This document shows positions 33,537 through 43,924 of a stretch of DNA of 64,000 nt, piece by piece. The translations under genes and the position numbers were made by a program. The DNA is taken from positions 186,001 to 250,000 of the forward strand of contig NZ_JACOFX010000007.1 of NCBI RefSeq assembly GCF_014284125.1, in the 5' to 3' direction. The notes under the pieces were generated by a model. The model searched no databases and was not told where the DNA came from. It worked only from the letters and a program-made list of their open reading frames with translations. Position 1 is the stretch's first letter; each line of letters opens with the position of its first letter. The stretch comes from Undibacterium umbellatum (GTDB lineage: Bacteria > Pseudomonadota > Gammaproteobacteria > Burkholderiales > Burkholderiaceae_D).

Positions 33537-34556
33537 TTAATCGTTGCGGTTTTTTCTGAATGCCAACCAGCCCGCAATGACGGTAAAAGTGGCGACGATG
33601 GCGACCACGATCCAGAAACCATCTTCATGCTGGGCCAAAGGTACACCACCTACATTCATGCCCATCAAACCGGCAATGATATTGATGGGCAGGGCCAGTA
33701 CCGTTACTATCGTCAGGACGAACAGAGAGCGGTTGTTTTGTTCATTGACGCTGGCGGCGATTTCTTCCTGCAAGAGCTTGATGCGCTCTTGCAGTGATGC
33801 CATATCGCTCAGGACGACGGCAAATTCTTCAGTGGACTGGCGCAATTCCTGGACATCGCGCTCTGCCACCCAGACCGGTGGTCTTTGTAGCAGGCGAAAC
33901 AGGGCGGCAGGCTCAGGTGCCAGCAATCTTTGCAGGCGTACCAGTACCCGTCGCAATTCGCCCAGGTTGGCGCGTTTATGATTCAGGCGGTCAGCCAGCA
34001 AATGGTCTTCGATATCATCAATTTTCTTGATGACATTACGTACTATGCCTATCAGCACGTCGGCCTGGTCGCGCAGTAAATGGGTCAGTAATTCTGTTGG
34101 CGAGCTGAAATGCTCGCCCTGGTTCACCGCATTGCGCAGCCGGTCTACGGATTGCAGGGGTTTGCGCCTGGCGCTGATCATCACATTACTGCTGACATTC
34201 AACCATAGGGTGGCAATGTCCGAGGCTTCGAAGGCAAAATCATGCAAGACATCATTGACCACCGCGATCAGGCTGTGATCGGCATGTTCAATGCGGGTGG
34301 AGCGTGAACCTTCATGCAGGGTATCGAAAAATTCTTCAGGCAGGGCGGCATGTTCATGTAGCCATTTTTCTGCAGTGACATTCGACAAATTGAAATGCAG
34401 CCAGATAAAAGTGTCGTCCGTGGCACTGTGCCGTGACTGCAGCCAATCGATAGCTTCGCTGGTGTACATGGGTTTGCCGGGCTGGGCAGGTGCAAAGACA
34501 TATCCACAAATCAATCCTGACTGATCTGAACCATACGATAAGTGTTCTGTTTGCAT
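33537..34556 (-). CDS. zntB: CorA-family zinc transporter ZntB
   Basis: This 339-residue CorA-superfamily protein has a large cytoplasmic alpha/beta and helical domain and two C-terminal membrane helices. The first carries the GMN motif as GLMGMNVGG (residues 297-304, GMN at 299-301) and the second ends in a basic tail (FRKNRND). EGSRSTRIEHADHSLIAVVND and WLNVSSNVMISARRKP are typical of ZntB rather than magnesium CorA. ZntB moves zinc across the inner membrane; uptake with protons is now favoured over the original export model. No regulator gene is adjacent. Confidence 0.9.
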   Translation of the reverse strand: MQTEHLSYGSDQSGLICGYVFAPAQPGKPMYTSEAIDWLQSRHSATDDTFIWLHFNLSNVTAEKWLHEHAALPEEFFDTLHEGSRSTRIEHADHSLIAVVNDVLHDFAFEASDIATLWLNVSSNVMISARRKPLQSVDRLRNAVNQGEHFSSPTELLTHLLRDQADVLIGIVRNVIKKIDDIEDHLLADRLNHKRANLGELRRVLVRLQRLLAPEPAALFRLLQRPPVWVAERDVQELRQSTEEFAVVLSDMASLQERIKLLQEEIAASVNEQNNRSLFVLTIVTVLALPINIIAGLMGMNVGGVPLAQHEDGFWIVVAIVATFTVIAGWLAFRKNRND

Positions 34557-34630
34557 TGACTGTCCAGGCGAATAAACTGGGCATATTGTAAATCAGCCAA
34601 GCGTGTCAATGCCTGGCTTTCCACGCGTTT

Positions 34631-35590
34631 TTAACTGATCAGCATGTTCTTGTATGACATTGATGCTTGGCGTATGCAATCCTGGAAGGTCAGTGCCGCA
34701 TGCGATAAAGGCCGGGTCTTGGTCCAGATCATGCCAACCGGGCTGGGCAGATGGCCCAGATTCAAAGGCAGGATCTGCAAGACACCTTCTGCCACCAGTT
34801 GGCGGGCCGCTGACAGTGACAATAGGCCCAGGCGTGGTGGTTCCATCAGCAAGGGCACATTGACCGACCTCGACACAGACTCGATGACGTCGGTCGGCTT
34901 GTTCAAGCCATTTTTTGCCAGCAGGTTGATCATGCGCTGGTGCGTTGGTGATTCTTCTACCGACAAGATCCAGGGCAGGTTGTTCAAATCCATCCAGGTC
35001 AGATTGTCGCGTCTTGCCAAGGGGTTTTTGCTGGAAGTAACGATCACCAGCGGGTCGTCATACAAGACTTCTTCCTGCAAATGTTCAGCCGCACGTTCTG
35101 AAAACACGCGGCCTATGATGAGGTCTATCTTGCCTTCACGTAAATCCTGTAGTTGCTGATCAACTGTGCCATCCATAATGCACAATGTGACGTTTGGCCA
35201 GCTAGCCTTTAGTATCTTGACAGCTTTAGGAATGATGGTGGTAGATACCACGCTCAAAATGCCGACGGTCACTTTACCGACTGTACCAGTGGCCAGCGAG
35301 CGCATCTCTTGATGAGCTTTTTGTAAATTAAATAAAACTTCTCTCGCATGCCGTATCAGGCATTCACCTGAAGGTGTTGGTTTTATACCACGCCCAGCAC
35401 GTTCAAATAACTTGACACCGATCCCTTCCTCCATCTCTCCAAGCATTTTGGAAACAGCCGGCTGGCTGACGTGTAAAGTCGCCGCAACCTGAGCAACGGT
35501 GTGCTTGTCAGCCAGTTCCACAAGCAAGCGCAAGTGCTTGATCTTGAGCTGTCGGGCGAAATACTTTTCTATAGGCAAGGTATCAATCAT
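34631..35590 (-). CDS. LysR-family transcription regulator
   Basis: This 319-residue regulator has the N-terminal winged helix (about 18-75: LKIKHLRLLVELADKHTVAQ, LHVSQPAVSKMLGEMEEGIG, LFERAGRGIKPTPSGE) and a two-lobe effector domain (KVTVGILSVVSTTIIPKAV, LREGKIDLIIGR, SVEESPTHQRMI). The style resembles the GbpR/PcaQ/TsaR subgroup. The frame extends to 35680 with TTG, but the ATG at 35590 gives a normal N-terminus; its ribosome site is poor. It is divergent from the TonB-dependent receptor across 276 bases, suggesting that it controls that receptor. Confidence 0.9.
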   Translation of the reverse strand: MIDTLPIEKYFARQLKIKHLRLLVELADKHTVAQVAATLHVSQPAVSKMLGEMEEGIGVKLFERAGRGIKPTPSGECLIRHAREVLFNLQKAHQEMRSLATGTVGKVTVGILSVVSTTIIPKAVKILKASWPNVTLCIMDGTVDQQLQDLREGKIDLIIGRVFSERAAEHLQEEVLYDDPLVIVTSSKNPLARRDNLTWMDLNNLPWILSVEESPTHQRMINLLAKNGLNKPTDVIESVSRSVNVPLLMEPPRLGLLSLSAARQLVAEGVLQILPLNLGHLPSPVGMIWTKTRPLSHAALTFQDCIRQASMSYKNMLIS

Positions 35591-35866
35591 AACGATAATT
35601 ATATACTTTTTCCTGAATTTCTCATTGGACGGTAATGAAATTGTAATGGGATCATACCGTGATGCAACAAATTGTATCAATTCGTCGGTCTTGATCTGAC
35701 TGTGATAAGTAGCTTTTTTTACAGCTTATTTCGACAAAACGACATGCAAGATGTTTTCGCAGCACTTCGGTTCGACCACGATATGGCGACTCAGTTCAAA
35801 CGAGTCTTGCCCTATTTTTGGTCTTAGCAGTTTGAACCTGTTCATGATTCACCAAGGAGATTCTGG

Positions 35867-38749
35867 ATGTTTTATCAAGAGAAGAAATGTGCCTACGCTG
35901 TCAAGCTGGCACTGGCTATGTTGTCGGGCAGTATGCTGATGAGCGCTCAAGCGCAGACAGTCAAGGCTGACCCAGCAGAAAAAATTCAAAAAATTGAAGT
36001 AACTGGTTCCCACATCAAGCGTATTGATAAAGAAGGCACTTCTCCTATCCAGACACTGACAGCAAAAGATATCAGCCAAAGTGGCGCGACTTCTGTTGCT
36101 GAATTGTTGCGCACGATCCCGGCTCTGGGTAGCGGTAGCGCATTCGATGCAGTAGATGGCGGTTTCTCCCGCGGCGTGGCAACAGCTTCCCTGCGTGGCC
36201 TGGGTTCCAGCTCCACCTTGATTTTGTTGAATGGCCGTCGCATGACGCCATCGGCTTACGCAAACCCAAATCAAGGTCAATCCACTCTGTACGATATCAA
36301 CAGCATTCCTTTGTCGATGCTGGAACGCGTAGAGATCTTCAAAGATGGCGCATCTGCAGTATACGGCTCTGACGCTATTGCCGGTGTTATCAACTTCATC
36401 ACCAAGAGCGATTACCAGGGCATTCAGATGAACGCCAGCATGGGCGCTAATGATGACAATCAGTTCAAGAAAAAAAGCATCAGTGGTTTTGCTGGTTTTG
36501 GTAACTATGCGCAAGATGGCTACAATGTGACTGTCAGTGCGGAGTATTCCAAGCGTGACCGCGTTTCCATCAAGGATGCCAAAGACGTAGAAAAAGACTT
36601 GTACAGCACACTCAACAACCGTTTGTCGCCTTACTCCAGCTTTGCCAGTAACCAGCCTTTCTTCTACCGTGAACGCACAGCAGGCAGCAATACTTTCTTC
36701 TCTGCCAATGATGCCAACGTGGTTAATCGCACCAATTGCGATTCTTCCCGTTTGATCACTGGTGGCGCACAATACAATATCGCAACTACCAGCGCATTGT
36801 ATGGCCGTCAGTTCTGTAACTACAATCTGGATGCGTTTGCTGAAGTTCAGGGCGCTGGCCAGGACTTTAGTGCCATGTCACGCGGCATCTATCAGATCAA
36901 TGACACTTTGTCTGCCTTTGCTGAAGTAGCATATAACAAAACAGAGCGTGATTACACTGGTGGCTCACGCACTATTGATGGTCGTACGCCATCCACGGCA
37001 TTTGCCCTGTCTGGTGCAGGTACGCCATTCCAGGCCATTTTGCCAGTAGGTCACCCAGACAATCCATTCCCGACCAGCCGTGCTGCAGTTGTCTACCGTT
37101 TTGAAAATATTGCAGGTGGCACCAATACCACGAACGAATCCCTGCGTTTTGCTTCCGGTCTGAAAGGTAGTTTCAAGAGCTGGGATTGGGAAACTGGCGT
37201 ATTGTGGAACCGTTCCGAGCGTACCGATATTTCCAATGGCTTCCTGTTGCTGCCGGAAGTACAAAAGCTGATTACTCAGAACATGTCTTTGGCAGATGTT
37301 GCCAGACAACCTAACCTGAGCCGTCAACTGAAGAGCGTTGGTGTGGCTGAAATCGCCCAGGCTGACTTCAAGGCCAGCACAGAATTTGGCAGCCTGCCAG
37401 GTGGTGCTATCGGTCTGGCGTCCGGTGTTGAATTCCGTCAGGAAAAAATGACCTTGACACCAGACAACCTGACCAGCTCCGGTCAAGTTCTGGGTCTGGC
37501 TAACCAGTTCATCCAGGGTCAACGTAATGTTACTTCTGCTTTCTTTGAAGTGCGTACGCCATTCCTGAAAAACTTTGAAATGGATTTCGCTGGCCGCGTC
37601 GACAAATATCCTAGCTTTAAAACCAATTTCGTACCAAAAGTGGGCGCTAAATGGACAGTCAATGATTCCCTGGCTTTCCGTTCCACTTATGCACATGGTT
37701 TCCGTGCTCCAGCGCTGGTACAAGTGACTGCTGGTGGTACACAGACTTTCCTGAATAGCCAGGCTGATCCTATCCGTTGCCCAGATGGTAAAACTCCTTT
37801 GGCCGGTGCAGATAACACTGACTGCTCTAAGAGTATTTCGACGCTGATCCGTCAAAATCCTAATCTGAAGCCAGAAACATCCAGGAGTTTCTCTCTGGGT
37901 ATGGTCTTGTCGCCTACGCGTGATTTCGACATTCTGGTTGATTACTACAATATCCGTAAAGAAGATGAAGTTGCTGCTTTGTCCTCCACACTGATTATGA
38001 ATAATCAAGATGCTTATCCAGGTGCTGTGATCCGTGATACCAATCCTGTCAATTTTGTTAAAGACAAGAACGGTAATGTTATCCCTAATTCTGGCCCGCT
38101 GATTTCTCTGTTGCGTAACTATATCAACCAGGGTAGTACGGTTGTGAGCGGTATCGATCTGGAAATGGCAATGCGCAATAACCTGGGTGCCAACGGCAAA
38201 CTGGATACGCGTTTCCGTACTTCCTACACGATAGAATACCGTCGTGCAGAAAAACCAGGTGATCCAGAAACCAATCTGGTTGGTACACGCGGTGGCTTGT
38301 CCAACTTCTCAACCAGTGTCGGCGACATGCCACGTCTGCGTGCCAGCCTGTCTTCTTCCTGGACTAAAGAAGCGCACACAGTCAACGGCGCGATCAACTT
38401 TGTTGGCGGCGTATCTCTGTTGCGTCACACCAATGCGGCAGAAACTTATCCAGTTTCTTACTGCCATTACGGTTCTGGCCAGCCATCCACAGCAGCATCC
38501 CTGGGCGGCGTAGCCAAATACCTGACTTATGTACCTGAGTGCGCAGTTTCCAGCTGGACTACAGTTGATCTGGGCTACACATACAAAGGTTTCAAAGACC
38601 TGACTATCGGTGTACGTGTATTGAATGCGCTGGATTCCAAAGCTCCATACGATCCTAGCTCCAGCTACACGACTAGTGGTTACAACGATAGCTTGCACAA
38701 TGCTTATGGCCGTGCATTCCGTTTGAACCTGGGTTATGTGTTCAAATAA
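35867..38749 (+). CDS. TonB-dependent outer-membrane receptor
   Basis: This 960-residue outer-membrane receptor has a signal peptide (cleavage near SAQAQ, residue about 29), a plug domain (about 40-170: IEVTGSHIKRIDKEGTSPIQ, SVAELLRTIPALG, LRGLGSSSTLILLNGRRM, VEIFKDGASAVYGSDAIAGV) and a 22-strand barrel ending in the typical aromatic terminus RLNLGYVFK. The TonB box probably lies near residues 38-45. AAGGAGA precedes the ATG and a strong terminator follows. The ligand is unknown; neither siderophore genes nor sugar catabolic genes are nearby. The LysR gene upstream is the probable regulator. Codon use differs a little from neighbours, as in highly expressed genes. Confidence 0.93.
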   Translation: MFYQEKKCAYAVKLALAMLSGSMLMSAQAQTVKADPAEKIQKIEVTGSHIKRIDKEGTSPIQTLTAKDISQSGATSVAELLRTIPALGSGSAFDAVDGGFSRGVATASLRGLGSSSTLILLNGRRMTPSAYANPNQGQSTLYDINSIPLSMLERVEIFKDGASAVYGSDAIAGVINFITKSDYQGIQMNASMGANDDNQFKKKSISGFAGFGNYAQDGYNVTVSAEYSKRDRVSIKDAKDVEKDLYSTLNNRLSPYSSFASNQPFFYRERTAGSNTFFSANDANVVNRTNCDSSRLITGGAQYNIATTSALYGRQFCNYNLDAFAEVQGAGQDFSAMSRGIYQINDTLSAFAEVAYNKTERDYTGGSRTIDGRTPSTAFALSGAGTPFQAILPVGHPDNPFPTSRAAVVYRFENIAGGTNTTNESLRFASGLKGSFKSWDWETGVLWNRSERTDISNGFLLLPEVQKLITQNMSLADVARQPNLSRQLKSVGVAEIAQADFKASTEFGSLPGGAIGLASGVEFRQEKMTLTPDNLTSSGQVLGLANQFIQGQRNVTSAFFEVRTPFLKNFEMDFAGRVDKYPSFKTNFVPKVGAKWTVNDSLAFRSTYAHGFRAPALVQVTAGGTQTFLNSQADPIRCPDGKTPLAGADNTDCSKSISTLIRQNPNLKPETSRSFSLGMVLSPTRDFDILVDYYNIRKEDEVAALSSTLIMNNQDAYPGAVIRDTNPVNFVKDKNGNVIPNSGPLISLLRNYINQGSTVVSGIDLEMAMRNNLGANGKLDTRFRTSYTIEYRRAEKPGDPETNLVGTRGGLSNFSTSVGDMPRLRASLSSSWTKEAHTVNGAINFVGGVSLLRHTNAAETYPVSYCHYGSGQPSTAASLGGVAKYLTYVPECAVSSWTTVDLGYTYKGFKDLTIGVRVLNALDSKAPYDPSSSYTTSGYNDSLHNAYGRAFRLNLGYVFK

Positions 38750-38786
38750 TCTGCTTAAGCTTTAAGCAGTAATTAACGAGCAATAT

Positions 38787-38819
38787 AAAAAAACAGGGGC
38801 ATTAGCCCCTGTTTTTTTT
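38787..38819 (+). terminator. Intrinsic terminator of the TonB receptor gene
   Basis: ACAGGGGC / GCCCCTGT with an ATTA loop (38793-38812 core) is followed by eight T. An A-run on the left makes it potentially bidirectional. Confidence 0.92.
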
Positions 38820-38845
38820 CGTCCTGGTATTCCTGATCTGGCATT

Positions 38846-38891
38846 TGACAAAGACGATTCAATACACTAGTGTATTGAATCGTCTTTGTCA
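38846..38891. repeat. Perfect 46-base palindrome without a loop
   Basis: The left arm TGACAAAGACGATTCAATAC starts at 38846 and its exact reverse complement ends at 38891. The centre is ACTAGT (38866-38871), and there is no mismatch or spacer. It lies after the receptor terminator and 26 bases before the start of the next gene. No T-run follows. A perfect uninterrupted palindrome of this length is rare; it could be an operator, a cruciform element or an artefact of assembly. Confidence 0.9.
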
Positions 38892-38917
38892 CTTATCGTT
38901 CACCTGGAATAGAAACC

Positions 38918-39523
38918 ATGAAAAAATCCTTGTGCATCTTGCTATTGAGCCTGCTAGGTAGCCTGGCGTTACCTGCTGCCATGGCCAGTGAGCTTGCGGG
39001 AATAACACTGGAAGATAAAATTCGCCTGGACAATCAGGACTTGTACTTGAATGGTGCGGGTGTACGTTCCAAGGCGATTTTCCAGGTATTTGTGGCGGCC
39101 CTGTACCTGAGCGAGAAAAAAACACAAGCGGCCGAGGTGCTGGCTTTGAGCACAGCAAAACGCATGCAGATCATCATGCTGCGGGATATCAGTGCGGAAC
39201 GCTTTGGCCAGAATTTCATGGAGGGGCTAAAGCACAATGTCAGCAAGGAGCAGAAAAGCAAAATCATAGACCAGATGATACGGCTGGGTGAAATGTTTTC
39301 CAAAGTGCCTGAATTTCGCAAAGGCGACAAACTGACAGTGGACTGGCTGCCCGATACAGGAACGGTCATCATGATCAATGGCAAAAAAACCATGGACAGC
39401 CTGCCTGACCCCTTATTCTATAATGCCTTGCTAAAACTCTGGCTAGGGGAAAACACGGCGCAGGATAGCCTGAAACGGCAGTTACTGGGAGAGCAATCAG
39501 ATTTCAAGAAATCGCTGAAGTAG
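38918..39523 (+). CDS. Chalcone isomerase-like exported protein
   Basis: This 201-residue protein has a signal peptide (cleavage near AAMAS, residue about 23) and a chalcone isomerase-like domain: LYLNGAGVRSKAIFQVFVAALYL (split over residues 42-65), AKRMQIIMLRDISAERF, FSKVPEFRKGDKLTVDWLPD and GTVIMINGKKTMDSLPDPLFYNALLKLWLG. Bacterial members of this family are periplasmic, bind fatty acids or lack known catalytic activity, and do not make flavonoids. The promoter region contains the 46-base palindrome, which may regulate this gene. A GGAA ribosome site is weak. Role unknown. Confidence 0.85.
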   Translation: MKKSLCILLLSLLGSLALPAAMASELAGITLEDKIRLDNQDLYLNGAGVRSKAIFQVFVAALYLSEKKTQAAEVLALSTAKRMQIIMLRDISAERFGQNFMEGLKHNVSKEQKSKIIDQMIRLGEMFSKVPEFRKGDKLTVDWLPDTGTVIMINGKKTMDSLPDPLFYNALLKLWLGENTAQDSLKRQLLGEQSDFKKSLK

Positions 39524-39706
39524 GCTTCTTGAAACAAATTTCTCCTGGAGCCTGGAGCTTGTTGCATGCAAGAGGGTAGGAGCCTATGTCAAGATTCAGT
39601 ATAATCATGGCAAATTAATCTCTTTTACCAAGGGCAAACCATTCCCGCGATAAAAGTGCGAAAATTTGCTCACTAGCCGGAATTTATCACAAGTAGAAAG
39701 TTCGCC

Positions 39707-40006
39707 ATGTTTAGTTGGTTTAATGCAAAAGAAGAAAAAGAAATCGGCCTGCTGCTTGCTGAGTTTGTCATCAAGGAGATGCCAATAGAACTGGCAAAAA
39801 AGAAGCAGGATAAAACTTTGCTGAAACGTCATAAAGTGATGCAACAGCTTGCTATCAAGGTGGTCGAATTCAAAAAAGACCGTCGTCTGAATGTGTATAA
39901 AAAAGCCCAGTTGGGAAATAGCTTCAAATGGCGCTTATTGGAAGAAAATTTTGATGCGGCAGTCGCCAGTGAATTGACCAATCTGGTGATCAAGGAACTG
40001 GGTTGA
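39707..40006 (+). CDS. Small basic protein, unknown function
   Basis: This 99-residue protein is Lys-rich and predicted helical (KEEKEIGLLLAEFVIKEMP, KKKQDKTLLKRHKVMQQL, FDAAVASELTNLVIKELG). There is no signal peptide and no recognised domain. AGAAAG precedes the ATG and codon use looks real. It could be a nucleoid-associated or lineage-specific protein, but that is a guess. A possible TATAAT at 39600-39605 lies about 100 bases upstream, without a clear -35 box. Confidence 0.65.
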   Translation: MFSWFNAKEEKEIGLLLAEFVIKEMPIELAKKKQDKTLLKRHKVMQQLAIKVVEFKKDRRLNVYKKAQLGNSFKWRLLEENFDAAVASELTNLVIKELG

Positions 40007-40058
40007 GCCAACATGAGTCTGGCACGACAGTCAGACTCGATAAATAACATCGTTAAAC

Positions 40059-40094
40059 CAAAAAAAGCTGCCCATACCTCACATGCGCAGCTTT
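40059..40094 (-). terminator. Intrinsic terminator of metH
   Basis: Read on the minus strand, AAAGCTGC and GCAGCTTT with a 15-base loop are followed by a T-run. It lies about 20 bases beyond the metH stop. Confidence 0.8.
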
Positions 40095-40114
40095 ATTGCA
40101 GATACCAGCAGGTT

Positions 40115-43100
40115 TTACAAATTCGGTGCCAGCCAGCGTTCTACTTCATCCTTGGGCACATTACGGCGTTCTGCCATATCAGTGACCTGATCATCGGCAA
40201 TTTTACCTACGCTGAAATACTTGGATTCAGGATGGGCAAAGTAAAAGCCTGAGACTGCCGCACCCGGTATCATGGCCCATGATTCAGTAATGTACATCTC
40301 TATTTCTTCACACTGCATTTGCTTGAACATCTCGGTTTTGACCGTATGTTCCGGGCAGGCCGGGTAGCCAGGTGCAGGGCGTATGCCTTTATAGTTTTCC
40401 TTGATCAGCTCTTCATTGGAGAGGGCTTCATCGGCGACATAGCCCCACAAGTCTTTGCGTACGCGTTCATGCAAGTATTCGGCAAAGGCTTCGGCCAGGC
40501 GGTCGGCCAAAGACTTCAGCATGATGCTGCTGTAGTCATCATGGGCATCTTCAAAGCGCTTCTCATACTTTTCTATACCCAGGCCAGCGGTCACCGCGAA
40601 CATGCCTATATAGTCTTTGATGCCACTGTCTTTCGGCGCGATGAAATCAGACAGGCACTGGTTAGGCCTCTGCACGCCATCAATGATGGGCTTCTCGGTT
40701 TGCTGGCGCGTGCCGTAATAGGTTAGAGCCACCTGACTTCGGCTGTCGTCAGTATAGATTTCTATATCGTCGTCATTGACGGTATTGGCGGGCAGCAGGG
40801 ACACCACACCATTGGCTGTCAGCCAGCGGCCTTCTATGATCTTTTTCAGCATGGCCTGGCCTTCGGCAAATACCTTGGTCGCTGCTTCGCCGACGACTTC
40901 ATCGGTCAATATGGCCGGGAAAGGCCCTGCCAGATCCCAGGTCTGGAAGAACGGGCCCCAGTCTATGTAATTGGCGATGGTCGCGAGATCAATATTCTTG
41001 AACAGGCGGCGACCGATGAACTTGGGTTTGACCGGCGCATTGCTGCCAGTGAAGTCCACTTTCATTTTATTCGCACGTGCTTGCGCCAGCGTGACCATGG
41101 GCGTGGCTTTTTTATTCGCATGCTGGGTACGGATGCGGTCATAATCACTACCGAGTTCAGCGATGTACTGATCACGGCTTTCCGGCGTCAGCAACGATTG
41201 AGCTACCGACACAGAGCGAGAGGCATCGGCTACATACACCACCGGGCCTTCATAGTTAGGTGCAATCTTCACTGCAGTATGGGCGCGGCTGGTGGTGGCA
41301 CCACCGATCAGCAGCGGGATCTTGAGCATGCGGAAATGTGGGTCACGCTGCATTTCTTTGGCGACGTAAGCCATCTCTTCGAGGGACGGCGTGATCAGCC
41401 CGGACAGACCAATGATGTCGGCATTCTCCGCCTTGGCCTTGGCCAGGATTTCAGAGCAGGGCACCATCACACCCATGTTGACCACTTCAAAATTATTACA
41501 CTGCAAGACCACGGTAACGATGTTCTTGCCGATGTCATGCACATCACCCTTGACGGTGGCGATGACGATCTTGCCCTTGGGCTTATTGTCGCCACTGCGT
41601 TTCTTTTCTTCTTCAATATAGGGGATTAGATGCGCGACCGCCTGCTTCATGACACGGGCAGATTTCACTACCTGCGGCAAAAACATCTTGCCCTGACCAA
41701 ACAAGTCGCCGACGATATTCATACCCGCCATCAGCGGGCCTTCAATGACCTGGATAGGGCGGCCACCCGCGTTCATGATGGCGGCACGGGCTTCTTCGGT
41801 ATCTTCGACAATCCAGTTGGTGATGCCATGTACCATCGCATGTGACAGACGTTTTTCTACCGGTTCATTGCGCCATTCCAGCGTGGCTTCTTCTTTCTTG
41901 CCACCGGCTTTTAGCGTGGCAGCGATTTCTATCATGCGCTCAGTCGCATCTTCACGACGGTTCAGCACCACGTCTTCAACACGCTCGCGCAATTCGGCAT
42001 CAAGCTCGCTATACACGCCAACCATACCGGCATTCACGATACCCATGGTCATGCCAGCCTTGATGGCGTGGTACAGGAATACCGTGTGGATCGCCTCACG
42101 TGCCGGGTCGTTGCCGCGGAAAGAGAAACTCACATTCGAGACACCACCACTGATCTTGGCACCAGGCAGGTTCTTATGTATCCAGGCTGTCGCTTCGATA
42201 AAGTCAACGGCGTAATTATTGTGTTCTTCAATACCGGTGGCGACCGCAAAAATATTCGGGTCGAAAATGATGTCTTGCGGATCAAAATCCAGACTATCTA
42301 CCAGCAGGCGATAAGCGCGTTCGCAAATTTCTATCTTGCGCGCATAGGTATCGGCCTGACCTTTTTCATCAAAGGCCATGACGATGACTGCGGCACCATA
42401 ACGCTTGCACAGCGTAGCCTGCCGCAGGAATTCTGCTTCGCCTTCTTTCATGGAAATCGAATTGACGATGGCCTTGCCCTGCACGCATTTCAGGCCCGCT
42501 TCGATGACCGTCCATTTCGACGAATCGATCATGATGGGCACGCGGGCGATATCCGGTTCGGATGCGATCAGGTTCAGGAAGCGTGTCATCGCCGCCAGTG
42601 AATCCAGCATCGCTTCATCCATGTTGATGTCGATGACTTGCGCGCCGTTTTCTACCTGCTGGCGAGCAACCGCCAGCGCTTCATCGTATTGCTCATTCAG
42701 AATAAGGCGGGCGAAAGCTTTTGAGCCAGTGACGTTGGTACGTTCACCGACGTTGACGAACAATGAGCTTTCGTCAATCGTGAAAGGCTCCAGGCCAGAC
42801 AGTCTCATCGCTGTCGGCACAGTTGGGATTTCACGCGGTTTGCGGGTTTGCAGTATGTCGGCAATTGCCTTGATATGGTCAGGCGTGGTGCCGCAACAGC
42901 CACCGGCGATATTGATGAAACCAGCTTCGGCAAATTCTTTTAGCAGGGCTGAGGTATCGGCGGGCAATTCATCAAAGCCGGTGTCGCTCATGGGGTTGGG
43001 CAAACCGGCATTCGGGTAAATACAGACAAAGGTGTCGGCAATCTTCGACAGCTCCTCTGCATACGGACGCATCAGGGCTGCACCCAGGGCACAATTCAGA

Positions 43101-43864
43101 CCTATGGTCAGCGGTTTGGCATGCCGTACTGAATTCCAGAATGCCGGTACGGTCTGACCCGACAGGATACGGCCCGAGGCATCGGTCACCGTGCCAGAAA
43201 TCATGATGGGCAGGCGGGTACCGGTCTCTTCAAAAAACTGGTCAATCGCGAACAAAGCGGCTTTGCAGTTCAGCGTATCAAATATGGTTTCGACCAGCAG
43301 CACATCAGCACCACCTTCAACCAGGCCACGGGTTTGCTCTAGATAGGCGGCCACCAGTTGATCAAAGGTCACATTACGCGCTGCCGGGTCATTGACGTCT
43401 GGTGAAATTGATGCAGTCTTTGGCGTAGGGCCAAGGGCGCCTGCCACATAGCGTGGCTTGTCTGGTGTTGAATATTTATCGCATGCCGCTCGTGCGATTT
43501 TGGCCGAGGCAACGTTCATCTCATAGGCCAGATGCGCCATGTGGTAATCATCTTGCGCTACGGTCGTCGCACCAAAGGTATTGGTTTCTATGAGGTCAGC
43601 ACCGGCGGCCAGGTATTTCTCATGGATTTCGGCAATCACATGTGGCTGGGTCAGAGACAACAATTCGTTGTTGCCCTTGACGAAGAGTTCACGCACTGTT
43701 TCAGGGCCAGTAAAGTCTTTGAATCGCTCGCCGCGATAATCTTCTTCCGTCAGTTTATAGCGCTGTATCATGGTACCCATGGCCCCATCGAGTATCAGGA
43801 TGCGCTTTTGCAAAATCTCGCGCAAACGGGTTTCAAGGGCAGATACTGGCAGGGTCGTAGTCAT
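40115..43864 (-). CDS. metH: Cobalamin-dependent methionine synthase MetH
   Basis: MetH transfers a methyl group from 5-methyltetrahydrofolate to homocysteine through cobalamin, making methionine. The 1249-residue length equals that of a complete enzyme. The homocysteine domain has [15 protein letters not shown] and the zinc-binding cysteines in IGLNCALGA and [10 protein letters not shown]. The folate domain has [14 protein letters not shown] and [16 protein letters not shown]. The cobalamin domain has [10 protein letters not shown], whose histidine is the lower axial ligand, and [13 protein letters not shown]. The C-terminal activation domain has [15 protein letters not shown], which binds S-adenosylmethionine. 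The leader carries a SAM-II riboswitch and terminator, so expression should fall when SAM is high. Confidence 0.97.
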   Translation of the reverse strand: MTTTLPVSALETRLREILQKRILILDGAMGTMIQRYKLTEEDYRGERFKDFTGPETVRELFVKGNNELLSLTQPHVIAEIHEKYLAAGADLIETNTFGATTVAQDDYHMAHLAYEMNVASAKIARAACDKYSTPDKPRYVAGALGPTPKTASISPDVNDPAARNVTFDQLVAAYLEQTRGLVEGGADVLLVETIFDTLNCKAALFAIDQFFEETGTRLPIMISGTVTDASGRILSGQTVPAFWNSVRHAKPLTIGLNCALGAALMRPYAEELSKIADTFVCIYPNAGLPNPMSDTGFDELPADTSALLKEFAEAGFINIAGGCCGTTPDHIKAIADILQTRKPREIPTVPTAMRLSGLEPFTIDESSLFVNVGERTNVTGSKAFARLILNEQYDEALAVARQQVENGAQVIDINMDEAMLDSLAAMTRFLNLIASEPDIARVPIMIDSSKWTVIEAGLKCVQGKAIVNSISMKEGEAEFLRQATLCKRYGAAVIVMAFDEKGQADTYARKIEICERAYRLLVDSLDFDPQDIIFDPNIFAVATGIEEHNNYAVDFIEATAWIHKNLPGAKISGGVSNVSFSFRGNDPAREAIHTVFLYHAIKAGMTMGIVNAGMVGVYSELDAELRERVEDVVLNRREDATERMIEIAATLKAGGKKEEATLEWRNEPVEKRLSHAMVHGITNWIVEDTEEARAAIMNAGGRPIQVIEGPLMAGMNIVGDLFGQGKMFLPQVVKSARVMKQAVAHLIPYIEEEKKRSGDNKPKGKIVIATVKGDVHDIGKNIVTVVLQCNNFEVVNMGVMVPCSEILAKAKAENADIIGLSGLITPSLEEMAYVAKEMQRDPHFRMLKIPLLIGGATTSRAHTAVKIAPNYEGPVVYVADASRSVSVAQSLLTPESRDQYIAELGSDYDRIRTQHANKKATPMVTLAQARANKMKVDFTGSNAPVKPKFIGRRLFKNIDLATIANYIDWGPFFQTWDLAGPFPAILTDEVVGEAATKVFAEGQAMLKKIIEGRWLTANGVVSLLPANTVNDDDIEIYTDDSRSQVALTYYGTRQQTEKPIIDGVQRPNQCLSDFIAPKDSGIKDYIGMFAVTAGLGIEKYEKRFEDAHDDYSSIMLKSLADRLAEAFAEYLHERVRKDLWGYVADEALSNEELIKENYKGIRPAPGYPACPEHTVKTEMFKQMQCEEIEMYITESWAMIPGAAVSGFYFAHPESKYFSVGKIADDQVTDMAERRNVPKDEVERWLAPNL

Positions 43865-43885
43865 GATGTTTACTCACATAAATGC

Positions 43886-43920
43886 AAAAACCCGATCGGC
43901 TTGTGTGCAGGCGGATCGGG
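43886..43920 (-). terminator. Attenuator terminator in the metH leader
   Basis: On the minus strand, CCCGATC (43920-43914) pairs with GATCGGG (43897-43891) and is followed by five T (43890-43886). It lies between the SAM-II aptamer and the metH start, so it is the likely expression platform. Confidence 0.85.
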
Positions 43921-43924
43921 TGAC

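Noticed and set aside
36965-38008. 347-codon minus-strand frame inside the TonB receptor
   Set aside because: No domain or ribosome site; the receptor on the plus strand is complete.
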